A stretch of DNA of 46,281 bases from Alphaproteobacteria bacterium (GTDB lineage Bacteria > Pseudomonadota > Alphaproteobacteria > DSM-16000 > Inquilinaceae). Shown here piece by piece: positions 25,663 to 35,400 of the stretch (position 1 is the stretch's first letter; every line of letters starts with the position of its first letter). A program made the position numbers and the translations under genes. The notes under the pieces are model-generated. The model saw only the letters and a list, made by a program, of their open reading frames with translations. It was not told where the DNA came from and ran no database searches. The DNA lies in NCBI GenBank assembly GCA_028284045.1, contig JANQSN010000014.1, positions 1 to 46,281 of the forward strand. The letters are read 5' to 3'.

Positions 25663-26532
25663 ATGGACCGGCCCCGGGTCACCAGCTTCTTCGACGAGGC
25701 GACCAATACGGCAAGCCATGTGGTCAGCGATCCCGAGACGGGGACCGCCGCCATCGTCGACCCGGTGCTCGACTTCGATCCCGCCTCGGGGCGTACCGGC
25801 ACCGGCGCCGCCGACGCGGTGATCGACCATCTCGCCGGCGCCGGCCTGACGGTCGCGTCGATCCTGGAAACCCATGTCCATGCCGATCATCTGTCGGCGG
25901 CGGCCTATCTCAAGCGGCGGGTCGGCGGAACCGTCGCCATCGGCCGCGGCATCGTCGACGTGCAGCAGCGGTTCGCGCCGCTGTTCAACCTACCGCCGGC
26001 CATCGCGCGGGACGGCAGCCAGTTCGACCGGCTGCTGGACGATGGCGAGACGATCCACCTCGGCCGCATCACCGGCCGCGCGCTGGCGACCCCGGGCCAT
26101 ACGCCGGCCTGCATGACCTTCGTCTTCGGCGATGCGGCCTTCGTCGGTGACACGCTGTTCATGCCGGATTTCGGCACGGCGCGCTCCGACTTCCCCGGCG
26201 GCGACGCCGCGCAGCTCTACCGCTCGATCCGGCGGATCTTCGACCTGCCGGCCGAAACGCGCCTGTTCCTGTGCCACGACTACAAGGCGCCGGGCCGGGA
26301 CGCCTATTCCTGGGAGACCACGGTGGCGGCTGAGCGCGGAGCCAACATCCATGTGCGCGACGACATCGGCGAGGCGGCGTTCGTGGCCATGCGCCGTGCG
26401 CGCGACGCGACCCTGTCCGTCCCCCGGCTGCTGCTGCCGTCGATCCAGGTCAATATGCTGGCCGGCGCGTTGCCGGACGCCGAGGACAATGGCACCCGCT
26501 ACCTTAAGCTGCCGATCGACGCGTTCCCGTGA
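25663..26532 (+). CDS. Metallo-beta-lactamase-fold persulfide dioxygenase-like hydrolase
   Basis: A 289-residue protein of the MBL fold close to the ETHE1/Blh group, which oxidises glutathione persulfide to sulfite using one mononuclear iron. Metal-binding blocks: ETHVHADHLSAAAYL (HxHxDH), LATPGHTPACMTFV, and FVGDTLFMPDFGTARSDFPGGDA. The late block LFLCHDYKAPGRDAYSWETTV is typical of the Blh/persulfide dioxygenase branch, as is the opening FFDEATNTASHVVSDPETGTAAIVDPV. It sits 23 bases after the lipoprotein gene on the same strand. A role in sulfide or persulfide detoxification is likely; neither a BigR-type regulator nor a sulfide:quinone reductase lies next to it. Confidence 0.9.
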   Translation: MDRPRVTSFFDEATNTASHVVSDPETGTAAIVDPVLDFDPASGRTGTGAADAVIDHLAGAGLTVASILETHVHADHLSAAAYLKRRVGGTVAIGRGIVDVQQRFAPLFNLPPAIARDGSQFDRLLDDGETIHLGRITGRALATPGHTPACMTFVFGDAAFVGDTLFMPDFGTARSDFPGGDAAQLYRSIRRIFDLPAETRLFLCHDYKAPGRDAYSWETTVAAERGANIHVRDDIGEAAFVAMRRARDATLSVPRLLLPSIQVNMLAGALPDAEDNGTRYLKLPIDAFP

Positions 26533-26550
26533 GGGTTGGGCGCCGGGGGC

Positions 26551-29157
26551 TCACGCCGCGCGGATGCGCGCGATGAAGCGCGAGACCTGATCGCGCAGGG
26601 TGGTCGATTGTTCGGTGAGCCGGCCGGCGGCGGTCAGGACCTCGCCGGCCGTCGTGCCGGCCCGGTCGGAGGCTTGCGTCACGCCGGCGACCGCCGATGC
26701 GACGGCCCGGGTGCCGGCCGACGCCTCCTGGACGTTGCGGGCGATCTCCGCCGTTGCCGCCTGCTGTTCCTTGACGGACAGCGAGACCGATCCCGCGATC
26801 TCCGTCATCTCGCCGATGCGCTCGGCGATCTGGCCGACGGCCGCGGCGGCGCTGTCGGTCTGTGTCTGGATCGCGCGGATCTGCTCGGCGATGTCGGCGG
26901 TCGCCCGGGTCGTCTGGTTGGCCAGCGACTTCACCTCCGAGGCGACGACGGCGAAGCCCTTACCTGCCTCGCCGGCACGCGAGGCTTCGATGGTCGCGTT
27001 CAACGCCAGCAGATTGGTCTGTTCGGAGATCGAGCCGATCAGGTCGATCACCTCGCCGATTCCCTGCGCCCGGTCCGCCAGGGCCCGGATCTCGCGATTG
27101 CCGGTGGTGGCGGCCCCGGCGGTCGCGGTGGCGATCTCCACCTGATGCTCCACCTGGCGGTTGATCTTGCCAATCGAGGCGTCCAGCTCCTCCGTCGCGG
27201 CGGCGACGGTCTGGACATTGTGGGCCGCGTCGTCGATGGCGGCGGCCACGGTGCTCGCCTCGCCGGTGGTTTCCCGCGCGATGATTTCCATCGCCTGGGC
27301 ATGGGCATGCATCTGGGCGGCGTCGGCGGAGGCCGCTTCGACGATCTGGCCGATTTCCTGGTCGAACTGGTCGGCGAGGCTCTGCATGGCGGCGCGCTTC
27401 TCGCGGGCGGCGGTGCGCTGGCCTTCGGCCTGTTGTGCCTCCAGGCGCCGACGCTCGCGGCCGGTCTCGCCGAAGACCGCGACGGCCTCGGCCATGTCGC
27501 CGATCTCGTCGGGCCCGTGTCCCGGGATCCGAGCGTCCAGGTCGCCGCCGGCGATGGCCTGCATGGCGCCCGATAAGGCCACCAGCCGGCGGACCACCCG
27601 GCGGCCGACATAGAGCCAGCCGATCGCCGCCGCGGCGACGACACTGACGGCGCAGAGGGCAATCAGGGCGTGCCGCCCGTCGGCCATGATGGCGAAGGCC
27701 GCCGCGCGGGCCTCGCCGATGCGGGCCTGGGCCGTGTCCACCACCGCGGCGATGGCTGCGCGCAGCGTCTCGGTGGTCGCGCGGCCCGTCGACACCAGCG
27801 CCGCGGCGCGCGTGCGAGCCTCGATCAGCGCCGTCTGAACCGCGAAGATGCTCTGCCCGCCGGCCGAAAGATCGCCGATCGCGCCGATCGGCCCGGCCAA
27901 TGTCTCGCGCAGCGCCGCGTCGTCGATCGCCGCGGTCAGCTCGGCCACCCGCGCCGCCGCGGCGCCGCCGCGGGCCGCCAGGTCCTGCAGCCGGTCGGCA
28001 TCGCCGGTCGCCGCCGCCTCGTTCAGCAGGCCGACCCACAGATCGACCGCGCGGCGCAGGTCGAGCAGCCGGCGATAGGCGGCCAGATCGCTGCCGATGA
28101 ACGCGTCCAGCTCGTCGAACACCAGGTCGCTGAGATCCATGCCCTGGGTGACCATGTCGAGCCGCGCGCCGCGCACCGGCGATTCCAGGGCCGCCAGCAG
28201 GGTTTCCAGGGCTGCGACGATGGCTTGTTCGGCCTGTCGGGCGGTGCCCGGCGATCCGGGCGGCGTGGCCGCGGTCAACGCCGCGCGCCGACGCTCGAAG
28301 ACGTTGGCGTCGTCGACGCCCAACGCCAGCAGCGCGTCCCACGGGCCGGCGACCGCCGCGTCGTTCCCGGCGGCGCCGGCGCGTTGCTGGCTCGCCAGCA
28401 TGGCGGACACCAGTGGGGTGAAGGTGCCCCACAGCGCCTGAAGGGTTTCTTCGTCCGGCGCGGCGTTGGCCCGCGCGAGCATGAAGGCGGCCGACGGCGC
28501 GCTCGCCCGCATGTCGAGAATACCGATCAGCGCGTTCAGCGCCTCACCGATCAGCCCGTCCAGGTTCGTCTCGACGGCGTCGGCCAGGGCGTCTGCCCGG
28601 TCGCGCAGCCGCTGGTCTGCGGCGGCGACGACCGGCTGGGAGGCTTGGTCGAAGCTGCCGGCCGCGGCGGCCAGGGCGGCGATCAGCGCCGACCGGTCCG
28701 CGTCGCGGTCGATCATCGTGGCGGCAACGCGATCCTGCTCGGCCAGCATGTCGGACAAGCGAGCCAACGATTCGGCGATGGGCGCGACGGACGCAGGGTC
28801 GGCACCGGCCGCCTGCATCTCGTCCAACCGCGTGTGGAGATGGTCGACCGTCTCGCCCAGCGCCGACCCGATCGCTTCGCGCGCCGCGTGGTCGGTCACC
28901 GCCGCCAGGGCGGGCATGGTCGCGGCGACCGTCGCACCGTCCCGGGCCAAGGACAGGGCACGAACCAGATCGGGCACCGCAGTGTCGGTGATCTCCGTCA
29001 TCGCCGACGCGGTCTCGTCGAAGGCGAGCTTCGCGACGCCGCCGGCCAGCACCGTCAGCAGCGCGACGCCCCCGAACGCCACGATCAGCTTGAGGCCGAT
29101 GCCAAGGCGGCGGGACGAGCGCGGGGTCGCGGGGGGTGGCGCATCGGGCCCGGCCAT
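26551..29157 (-). CDS. Membrane methyl-accepting chemotaxis protein with large sensor domain
   Basis: An 868-residue chemoreceptor. A first membrane helix (about 20-45, [20 protein letters not shown]) is followed by a very long, almost wholly helical Ala-rich periplasmic region (about 46-495). The second helix is at about 496-517 ([21 protein letters not shown]), then a HAMP domain ([23 protein letters not shown]) and the cytoplasmic signalling rod. The conserved tip [24 protein letters not shown] is near residue 710. The opening [26 protein letters not shown] resembles TorS-type sensor domains. The ligand is unknown. It converges with the persulfide-dioxygenase-like gene, 18 bases apart, and no che genes are nearby. 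Confidence 0.94.
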   Translation of the reverse strand: MAGPDAPPPATPRSSRRLGIGLKLIVAFGGVALLTVLAGGVAKLAFDETASAMTEITDTAVPDLVRALSLARDGATVAATMPALAAVTDHAAREAIGSALGETVDHLHTRLDEMQAAGADPASVAPIAESLARLSDMLAEQDRVAATMIDRDADRSALIAALAAAAGSFDQASQPVVAAADQRLRDRADALADAVETNLDGLIGEALNALIGILDMRASAPSAAFMLARANAAPDEETLQALWGTFTPLVSAMLASQQRAGAAGNDAAVAGPWDALLALGVDDANVFERRRAALTAATPPGSPGTARQAEQAIVAALETLLAALESPVRGARLDMVTQGMDLSDLVFDELDAFIGSDLAAYRRLLDLRRAVDLWVGLLNEAAATGDADRLQDLAARGGAAAARVAELTAAIDDAALRETLAGPIGAIGDLSAGGQSIFAVQTALIEARTRAAALVSTGRATTETLRAAIAAVVDTAQARIGEARAAAFAIMADGRHALIALCAVSVVAAAAIGWLYVGRRVVRRLVALSGAMQAIAGGDLDARIPGHGPDEIGDMAEAVAVFGETGRERRRLEAQQAEGQRTAAREKRAAMQSLADQFDQEIGQIVEAASADAAQMHAHAQAMEIIARETTGEASTVAAAIDDAAHNVQTVAAATEELDASIGKINRQVEHQVEIATATAGAATTGNREIRALADRAQGIGEVIDLIGSISEQTNLLALNATIEASRAGEAGKGFAVVASEVKSLANQTTRATADIAEQIRAIQTQTDSAAAAVGQIAERIGEMTEIAGSVSLSVKEQQAATAEIARNVQEASAGTRAVASAVAGVTQASDRAGTTAGEVLTAAGRLTEQSTTLRDQVSRFIARIRAA

Positions 29158-29513
29158 GGCGGTTCTTTCCCAGGAACGGGGCGGTCACCCGGGCGGGTGG
29201 CGCGCTCCTCTGTTCGACGTATGCCGGCCGTCGGTTTGTGGAATGTCCTGCCGGCCGGTCGCGACAAAGCGAAGCGTGACCGAGGGACGTTAGCTTCTCG
29301 TTAAGGTCTTCTGCGGAGCCGCTACTTTTCGGACCGATGCCGACGGTGTGCCGTCGGTTCACGCGGGTCGGACCGGCGATGCGCGGCCCGCCCGAACGGC
29401 CGGCGCTTCCTCTGCCATGACCCGCAACGATATGATATCTGCATCAAGGGCCGCCGGGCCGGGTTTGCCGACCGGCGGTCGAAGGGTCGATCGGTTCTGT
29501 TTCGGGGATTGCG
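29158..29513. other. Intergenic region between chemoreceptor and lpxO
   Basis: A 356-base divergent gap. A perfect 7-bp hairpin CCGACGG/CCGTCGG (29340-29346 and 29351-29357) with loop TGTG lies in the middle. No additional gene is supported. Both promoters should lie here. Confidence 0.4.
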
Positions 29514-30464
29514 ATGGACGGGTTCTTGCAGGAGGTCGCGCGGCTGGCCGCCGAGGCGGCGGCGCCGAAATTCCTGATCCTCTATGCCTTGGTAGTGTCC
29601 GCCGTCTGGGTCCATTACCGCGGTCAGGTGCGGTTTCGCTTCACCCGCCAGCTCACCGACCACTCGACCTTCTTCGCGCCGATCAACTGCTTCCTCTATG
29701 GCTTCTCGGCGATTCCCAACCAGCCGATCCTGCGCACCGCCGATTTTCCGGAAGTGGAAGTCTTGCGCGAGAACTGGGAGGTGCTGCGGCGCGAGGCGCT
29801 GGCCCTGTCGGAGGCCGGCGACATCAAGGGCTCGCAGAACTACGACGACCTCGCCTTCAACTCCTTCTTCCGTAAGGGTTGGAAGCGCTTCTATCTGAAG
29901 TGGTACGACGACTTCATGCCATCGGCGCGGGCGCTGTGTCCGGAGTCGGTGAAGCTGTTGGAGTCGCTGCCGTCGGTGAACGCCGCCATGTTCACCGTGT
30001 TGCCGGTGGGCGGGCAGCTCGTCGCTCATCGCGACCCGTATGCCGGTTCGGTGCGCTACCATCTCGGGCTGGATACGCCGAACGATGACCGCTGCCGGAT
30101 CTATATCGACGGCACGCCCTACAGTTGGCGCGACGGCGAGGACATCGTCTTCGACGAGACCTATATCCACCGCGCGGTCAACGAAGCGGAAAGCGATCGG
30201 ATCATCCTGTTCTGTGACATCGAGCGGCCGATGCGCAACCGCATGGCCCGGGCCGTCAATCGGTTCTTCTGCCGGCGCATGATGCGGGCTGCGGCGACCA
30301 AGAACAGCGACACCGACCGCGTCGGCGTGCTGAATCGGATCTTCGGCGTGATCTATCCGTTCCGCAAGAAGATGAAGGCGCTGAAGAAGTTCAATCGCAA
30401 ACTCTACTATGCCGTGAAGTACGTCACCTTCGGCGGTCTGTTGTATCTCTTTATCATTGCGTGA
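29514..30464 (+). CDS. lpxO: LpxO-like lipid A hydroxylase (Asp/Asn beta-hydroxylase family)
   Basis: A 316-residue Fe(II)/2-oxoglutarate dioxygenase of the aspartyl/asparaginyl beta-hydroxylase family. LpxO adds a 2-hydroxyl to a secondary acyl chain of lipid A at the inner membrane. An N-terminal helix (FLILYALVVSAVWVHY) anchors it, then RQLTDHSTFFAPINCFLYGFSAIPNQP, FNSFFRKGWKRFYLKWY and LPSVNAAMFTVLPVGG. The iron-binding H-x-D and distal His are in AHRDPYAGSVRYHLGL and FDETYIHRAVNEAE; RIILFCDIERPMRNR follows. These blocks match Salmonella LpxO as I remember it, over the full length, including the C-terminal helix KKFNRKLYYAVKYVTFGG. It converges with the tetR-type gene of an efflux operon. 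Confidence 0.93.
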   Translation: MDGFLQEVARLAAEAAAPKFLILYALVVSAVWVHYRGQVRFRFTRQLTDHSTFFAPINCFLYGFSAIPNQPILRTADFPEVEVLRENWEVLRREALALSEAGDIKGSQNYDDLAFNSFFRKGWKRFYLKWYDDFMPSARALCPESVKLLESLPSVNAAMFTVLPVGGQLVAHRDPYAGSVRYHLGLDTPNDDRCRIYIDGTPYSWRDGEDIVFDETYIHRAVNEAESDRIILFCDIERPMRNRMARAVNRFFCRRMMRAAATKNSDTDRVGVLNRIFGVIYPFRKKMKALKKFNRKLYYAVKYVTFGGLLYLFIIA

Positions 30465-30511
30465 CGCTTCGGGCGGGGACGAGCCGCCTCGGCGGTGACA
30501 CCGGCGGCCGA

Positions 30512-31141
30512 TCACCCGGGTCCGGGCGCCCGGTAGGCGGCGAGGAAGACATCGACGGCGGCGTCGGCGACGGTGTCCAGTTCCGCCGGTTCCACCGCGG
30601 GTGGGATGGCGAACAGGCGCCGGTGGAAGACGCGCGCCTGGCACAGCATGATGAACTGGTTGGCGGCGAGGTCGATATCGCCCATCACCAGATCGCCGCG
30701 CGCGACGGCGGCGTCCAGCACCTCCGACAGGCGGCGGATGCCCAGCGCCGGGGCGGCGGCGTAGAAGCTGTGGCCGACTTCCGGGAAGCGCTGACACTCC
30801 GCCACGGAGATGCGGAAGATGCCCTGGGCGAAGGGCGAAATCAGCAGCCGCACATAGGCATGCGCGATCCGCCTTAGGACCGCGTCGATACCCAGACCTT
30901 GCATATCGGCCTGGAAGACGCGGCGGGCATGCTCCTGGCATTCCTCGGCGATGAAAGCGCCGAACAGCGCGCGTTTGTCGGGGAAGTAGTTGTAGAGCGT
31001 GCCCTTGGAGACGCCGGCGCGGCGGGCGATCTCGTCCACGCTGGCGCCTTCGAACCCGAGCTCCAGGAACGCCTCGCGCGCGCCCTGGAGGATCTGGTGG
31101 GCCTTCTTCGTGGAGGGGGAGGGGCTGAGCGTTTCCGACAT
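30512..31141 (-). CDS. TetR-family transcriptional repressor of the RND operon
   Basis: A 209-residue regulator. The N-terminal TetR helix-turn-helix (about 12-60) reads ILQGAREAFLELGFEGASV, then DEIARRAGVSKGTLYNYFPDKRALF. The C-terminal ligand-binding part (FRISVAECQRFPEVGHSFYAA ... ANQFIMLCQARVFHRRLF) resembles the TetR_C AefR/AcrR-like group that guards multidrug pumps. It is divergent from an adaptor-RND operon with 144 bases between, which contain palindromic sites; repression of the pump and itself, relieved by an efflux substrate, is the likely circuit. The ATG at 31141 is chosen from the family's N-terminal length; the frame stays open upstream across the operators. Confidence 0.94.
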   Translation of the reverse strand: MSETLSPSPSTKKAHQILQGAREAFLELGFEGASVDEIARRAGVSKGTLYNYFPDKRALFGAFIAEECQEHARRVFQADMQGLGIDAVLRRIAHAYVRLLISPFAQGIFRISVAECQRFPEVGHSFYAAAPALGIRRLSEVLDAAVARGDLVMGDIDLAANQFIMLCQARVFHRRLFAIPPAVEPAELDTVADAAVDVFLAAYRAPGPG

Positions 31142-31169
31142 GGCGATCCATTGCACTGATGCGCGAAAA

Positions 31170-31190
31170 TGAACTGAACGGTTCAGTTCA
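31170..31190. promoter_or_regulatory. TetR operator candidate 1 (perfect palindrome)
   Basis: Arms TGAACTGAAC and GTTCAGTTCA are perfectly complementary around a single central G. It lies 29 bases upstream of the TetR start and shares the core GAAC-N-GTTC with the second site. Confidence 0.75.
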
Positions 31191-31192
31191 AT

Positions 31193-31220
31193 CTTGACGA
31201 CTGCCGAACGTTGCGTCAAG
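31193..31220. promoter_or_regulatory. Spaced inverted repeat in the TetR/RND intergenic region
   Basis: CTTGACG (31193-31199) and CGTCAAG (31214-31220) are perfect inverted arms 14 bases apart, lying between the two palindromes. It could be a further protein site or contain promoter elements. Confidence 0.35.
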
Positions 31221-31234
31221 CTTGACTGAGAGAT

Positions 31235-31253
31235 TGACCGAACCGTTCGGTCA
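31235..31253. promoter_or_regulatory. TetR operator candidate 2 (perfect palindrome)
   Basis: TGACCGAAC-C-GTTCGGTCA is a perfect 9-bp inverted repeat around one base, 32 bases before the adaptor start, placed to block the pump promoter. The core matches operator candidate 1. Confidence 0.75.
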
Positions 31254-31285
31254 CATTGCTGCCCTGTGATCGGGAGCCTATGGCC

Positions 31286-32443
31286 ATGTTGAAGCCCCGC
31301 GCTCCGCGGTGGCGTCGCGGGTTCGTGGTCGTCCTGTCCGTCCTGATGCTGGCGGGGGGCGGCGCCTTGCTCGTCGCGCAACCGGGGGAGGATCCGCCGC
31401 ACGCCGCGCCGCCGCCGCCGCGTCCGATCGCCTGGGCGGCGGTGGAGGTCGCGGTCGCCGCACCCGTCCGCGCCTTTGCCGGCGTGGTCGAGGCGCGTCA
31501 ACGCGCGCCGCTCAGCTTCGAGGTTGCCGGACGGATCGCGACCCTGACGGTCGATATCGGCGACCGGTTCGCGCTGGGGGACGTGCTGGCCAGCCTCGAC
31601 GCCCGCAACTACGCGTTGGCGCTGGAAGAGCGCATGAGCGAGCGGGAGGAGGCGGAGGCGATGCGGATCGAGGCCGCGGCCGCCTATGACCGCCAGCGGC
31701 GCCTTCACAGCGACGGCTGGGTGTCGCGCGCCGCCTATGACCAGGCGCTCGCGGCGCTCCGCACGACGGAGAGCCGCGTCGCCCGGGCCGAGGCCCGGCT
31801 GGCGATCGCGGCGGAGGACCACGCCGACACCGTCCTGACGGCGCCCTATGACGGCCGCGTGGCGCGGCGCCTGGCCGAACCGTCACAGCAGGTCGGCGCG
31901 GGCGCGCCGGTCTTGGAGGTTCATGGCGCCAGCGGCGGCCTTGAGGTCGTGGTGGCCGTGCCCGAAACCGTCGTCGACCGGCTGGTCCTGGGGACCCATC
32001 ACCGGGTGACCCTGCCGGCCTATGGCGGGGTGACCTTCGATGGCGTGCTCAGCGAGATCGGGGCGGAGGCGACGGACCGCAACGCCTTTCCCGCCACGCT
32101 CTCCCTGGTCGATGCGCCCGCCGTCCTGCGCGCCGGCATGACGGCGGAAGTGGCGCTGACCTTGGCGCCGGATCCGGACCATCCGGCCGGGCCGCTCCTG
32201 TCCATCCCGGTGGGTGCGTTCATGGCCGGTCCCGATCAAGGGTATGCCGCCTTCGTCTTCGATCCGGAGACGGCCACGGTGCGGCGCCGGGCGATCGCCA
32301 TTGCCGATATCGGCGGCGACCGCGTGCTGGTCCGCGACGGTCTCGATGCCGGCGAGATCGTTGCCACCGCTGGGCTGAGTTTCTTGGTCGACGGCGAGCC
32401 GGCGACGCTGCTGGGCGATGGCCCGGCCCGCTACAACCGCTAG
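31286..32443 (+). CDS. RND efflux periplasmic adaptor (membrane fusion protein)
   Basis: About 385 residues. The adaptor links an inner-membrane RND pump to an outer-membrane channel. An N-terminal membrane/signal helix (FVVVLSVLMLAGGGALLV) is followed by a Pro-rich linker. The lipoyl/barrel-sandwich halves are FAGVVEARQRAPLSFEVAGRIATL ... IGDRFALGDVLASLD and TAPYDGRVARRLAEPSQQVGAGAPVLEV, flanking a helical hairpin (about 110-180). The beta-barrel and membrane-proximal parts follow. ATGs at 31280 and 31286 are both possible; I prefer 31286 because GGGAG lies nine bases before it. Fifteen bases separate it from the RND pump gene. It is probably controlled by the divergent TetR. Confidence 0.92.
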   Translation: MLKPRAPRWRRGFVVVLSVLMLAGGGALLVAQPGEDPPHAAPPPPRPIAWAAVEVAVAAPVRAFAGVVEARQRAPLSFEVAGRIATLTVDIGDRFALGDVLASLDARNYALALEERMSEREEAEAMRIEAAAAYDRQRRLHSDGWVSRAAYDQALAALRTTESRVARAEARLAIAAEDHADTVLTAPYDGRVARRLAEPSQQVGAGAPVLEVHGASGGLEVVVAVPETVVDRLVLGTHHRVTLPAYGGVTFDGVLSEIGAEATDRNAFPATLSLVDAPAVLRAGMTAEVALTLAPDPDHPAGPLLSIPVGAFMAGPDQGYAAFVFDPETATVRRRAIAIADIGGDRVLVRDGLDAGEIVATAGLSFLVDGEPATLLGDGPARYNR

Positions 32444-32458
32444 CCAAGGCGACACGCC

Positions 32459-35400
32459 ATGACCTTGAGCGAGGCAGCGCATCGGCGCCGGCCGGTCGTC
32501 TTCATGCTGCTGGTGGTGCTGATGGGCCTCGGCGTCGCCAGCTATCTTGTGCTGCCGGCGCGCGAGGATCCCGCGGTCACCATCCGCGAGGCCGTCATCA
32601 CCACCGCCTTTCCCGGGCTGGCGCCGGAGCGCATGGAACGGCTGGTGACGCGCACCTTGGAGGAGGCGATCCGCGAGGTGCCGGAGGTGGAGGAGATCCG
32701 CTCCACCACCATGACCGGCATCTCGATCATCCATGTCGAGATCCTGGACGTCTATTTCGACCTGGACCAGATCTGGGACGAGGTCCGTCAGAAGATCGAC
32801 GCCGCCGCGCCGGATCTGCCCCAGGGCACCGCGCCGCCGGTGATGAACGACGACTTCGGCGACGTCGCCGTGCTGACGCTGGCGCTGACGGCCGACGGGT
32901 TCGATCTGGCGGCGATGGCCGACATGGCCGATCACGTGCGCGACGTGCTCTACCAGGTGCCGGGCACCCGGCGGATCGACATTCTGGGTGGGATCGACGA
33001 GCGCATCTATGTCGATGCCGACCCGGCGCGCCTGGCGGAGCTGGGGATCAGCGCCGACGGCCTGGCGGCGACGCTGGCCGACCAGAACGTCATCACCCCG
33101 GGCGGCGAGGTGGAGGCGGCCGGCCAGGTCTTCGCCATCCAGCCCAGCGGCAACTACGAGAGCGTCGAGGACGTCCGCAATACCCTGATCCGGCTGCCCG
33201 GCTCCGGCGAGGTGGTGCCGCTGGCCGACATCGCCGAGGTGCGGCGAATGCTGGTCGATCCGCCGCCGCAACGCGCCTACCACAACGGCCGGCCGGCGAT
33301 CGTGCTGGCGGTGGCGATGCAGCCCGACCGGCGGGTGCTGGCCTTCGCGGCGGAGATGCGGGCGCTGGTGGCCGAGACGGCGGCGGCGCTGCCGGTCGGC
33401 TACCGGCTGGAAATCATCACCGACCAGTCGGTCCAGGTCGGGAACGCCGTCTTCGGCGTCAGCCGCAACGTCGTGCAGACCTTGGCCATCGTCCTGGCCG
33501 TGGTGGTCCTGTTCCTGGGCGTGCGCACCGGCCTGATCGTCGGCTCCATCGTGCCGGCGGTGATGCTGGTGACGCTGGCCATCATGGGGTTCGCCGGCCT
33601 CACGCTGGAGCGCATGAGCCTGGCGACGCTGGTGATCGCGTTGGGCCTGCTGGTCGACAACGGCATCGTCATGGCCGAGGACTTCAAGCGCCGGCTGGAG
33701 GAGGGCGCCAGCCGCGACGAGGCACTGGCCCAGAGCGGCCGGGAACTGGCCCTCCCGCTGCTGTCATCGACCTTGACCACCATCCTGGTCTTCCTGCCGC
33801 TGATGATGGCGGACCATGTGGCCGGGGAGTACACGCGCGCCATCTCGCTGGTCATTCTGATCACGCTGTCGGTGTCCTGGCTGGTGGCGATGACGGTCAC
33901 GCCGACGCTCTGCCATCGCTTCATCCGCATCGACCCGCACCCGGCGAATGGTGAAAGTCGGCGACCGAGAACCGAATTTTTTGTTTATATAACAAAATTC
34001 TATCAGCAGATTCTGAGAAGAATTCTCAGGCATCGCCGGGCCTTCCTGGCCCTCATGGCGGTGCTGCTGGTCGGGGCCGCCGCGGCCATGGGCACGGTGC
34101 CGAAGCGGTTCTTTCCCCTGAGCGACCGGGCGCAGGTCCTAGTCTATCTCGACCTGCCGGCCGGTGTGTCCAGCCGGACGACGGACTCGGTGATGCGCCA
34201 GATTCTGGCGGCGGTCGACGCCAGCGACCGGCTGGGGCATGTCGAGGGGCATGTCGGCTATGTCGGCTTCGGCGGTCCGCGCTTCGTCTTGTCGCTGACG
34301 CCGATCGATCCCGCCCCGCATCGCGCCTTCATGGTCTTCTCCGTCGGCGAGGAACGGCATGTCGATGCCACCATCGCGGGGCTTCGCGCGCTGTTCCGCG
34401 ACGGTTTCCCGGAGGTCTCCGCGCGGGTGACGCGGATGTTCCTCGGACCCTCGGATAGCACGAAGCTGGAGGTTCAGGTGCGCGGCCCCGATGCCGGCGT
34501 GCTCTACGCGGCGGCGGCGGATGTGGAGGGCCTCTTGCGGGCGCTGCCGGGGGCCATCGAGATCCGCCACGATTGGGAGAACCGGGTCAGCCGCTTCGTC
34601 GTCGACGTCGACCAGACCCGGGCGCGGCGCGCGGGCGTGACGTCGGCCGATGTGGCGCGGGCGATGGACGGGTTCTTCTCCGGCCGGACGGTCAGTGCGT
34701 TCCGCGACGGCGACGACATCTTTCCCATCATTGCCCGGGGCCGGGACGCTGCACGCCACGATCTGGAGCGGCTGCGCACGCTGCCGGTCCATCCGGCCGG
34801 CGGCGGTGGCGATCCGGTGCCGCTGATGCAGGTGGCCGACCTCAGGCTCGCCAACGACTTCGCCGTGATCGCGCGGGAAGACATGGTGCGCACCGTCACG
34901 GTCGAGGCGCGCAATCTGCAGTTGACGGCGGAGGATATGGTGCCGCTGATCCAGCCGCGCCTGGACGCGCTGGCGGCGACGCTGCCGGCGGCCCACCATA
35001 TCGAGTTGGACGGGGTGGTCGTGCAGTCGGCGGAGGGGCGGGCGGCGCTGGCCGCCAATCTGCCGCTGTGCATCGGCGCGATGCTGGTGTTGTTCGTCGC
35101 GCAGTTCAACGGTTTCCGGCGGCCGGCGATCATCGTCGCCACCATTCCCCTGGTGCTGATCGGCGCGGTGGCCGGCCTGCTGGTCTCCGGCGCCAGCTTC
35201 GGCTTCATGCCGCTGCTCGGGCTCTATGCGCTCGCCGGGATCATCGTCAACAACGCCATCGTGCTGATCGACCGCATCGAGATCGAGCGCGCTCAGCCGG
35301 GCGCCGATCCCTTCGAGGCGATCGTCGCCGCCGCCGGACGGCGGGTCCGCCCGATCCTGATGAGCACGATCACCACCATCCTCGGCCTGTCGCCGTTGAT

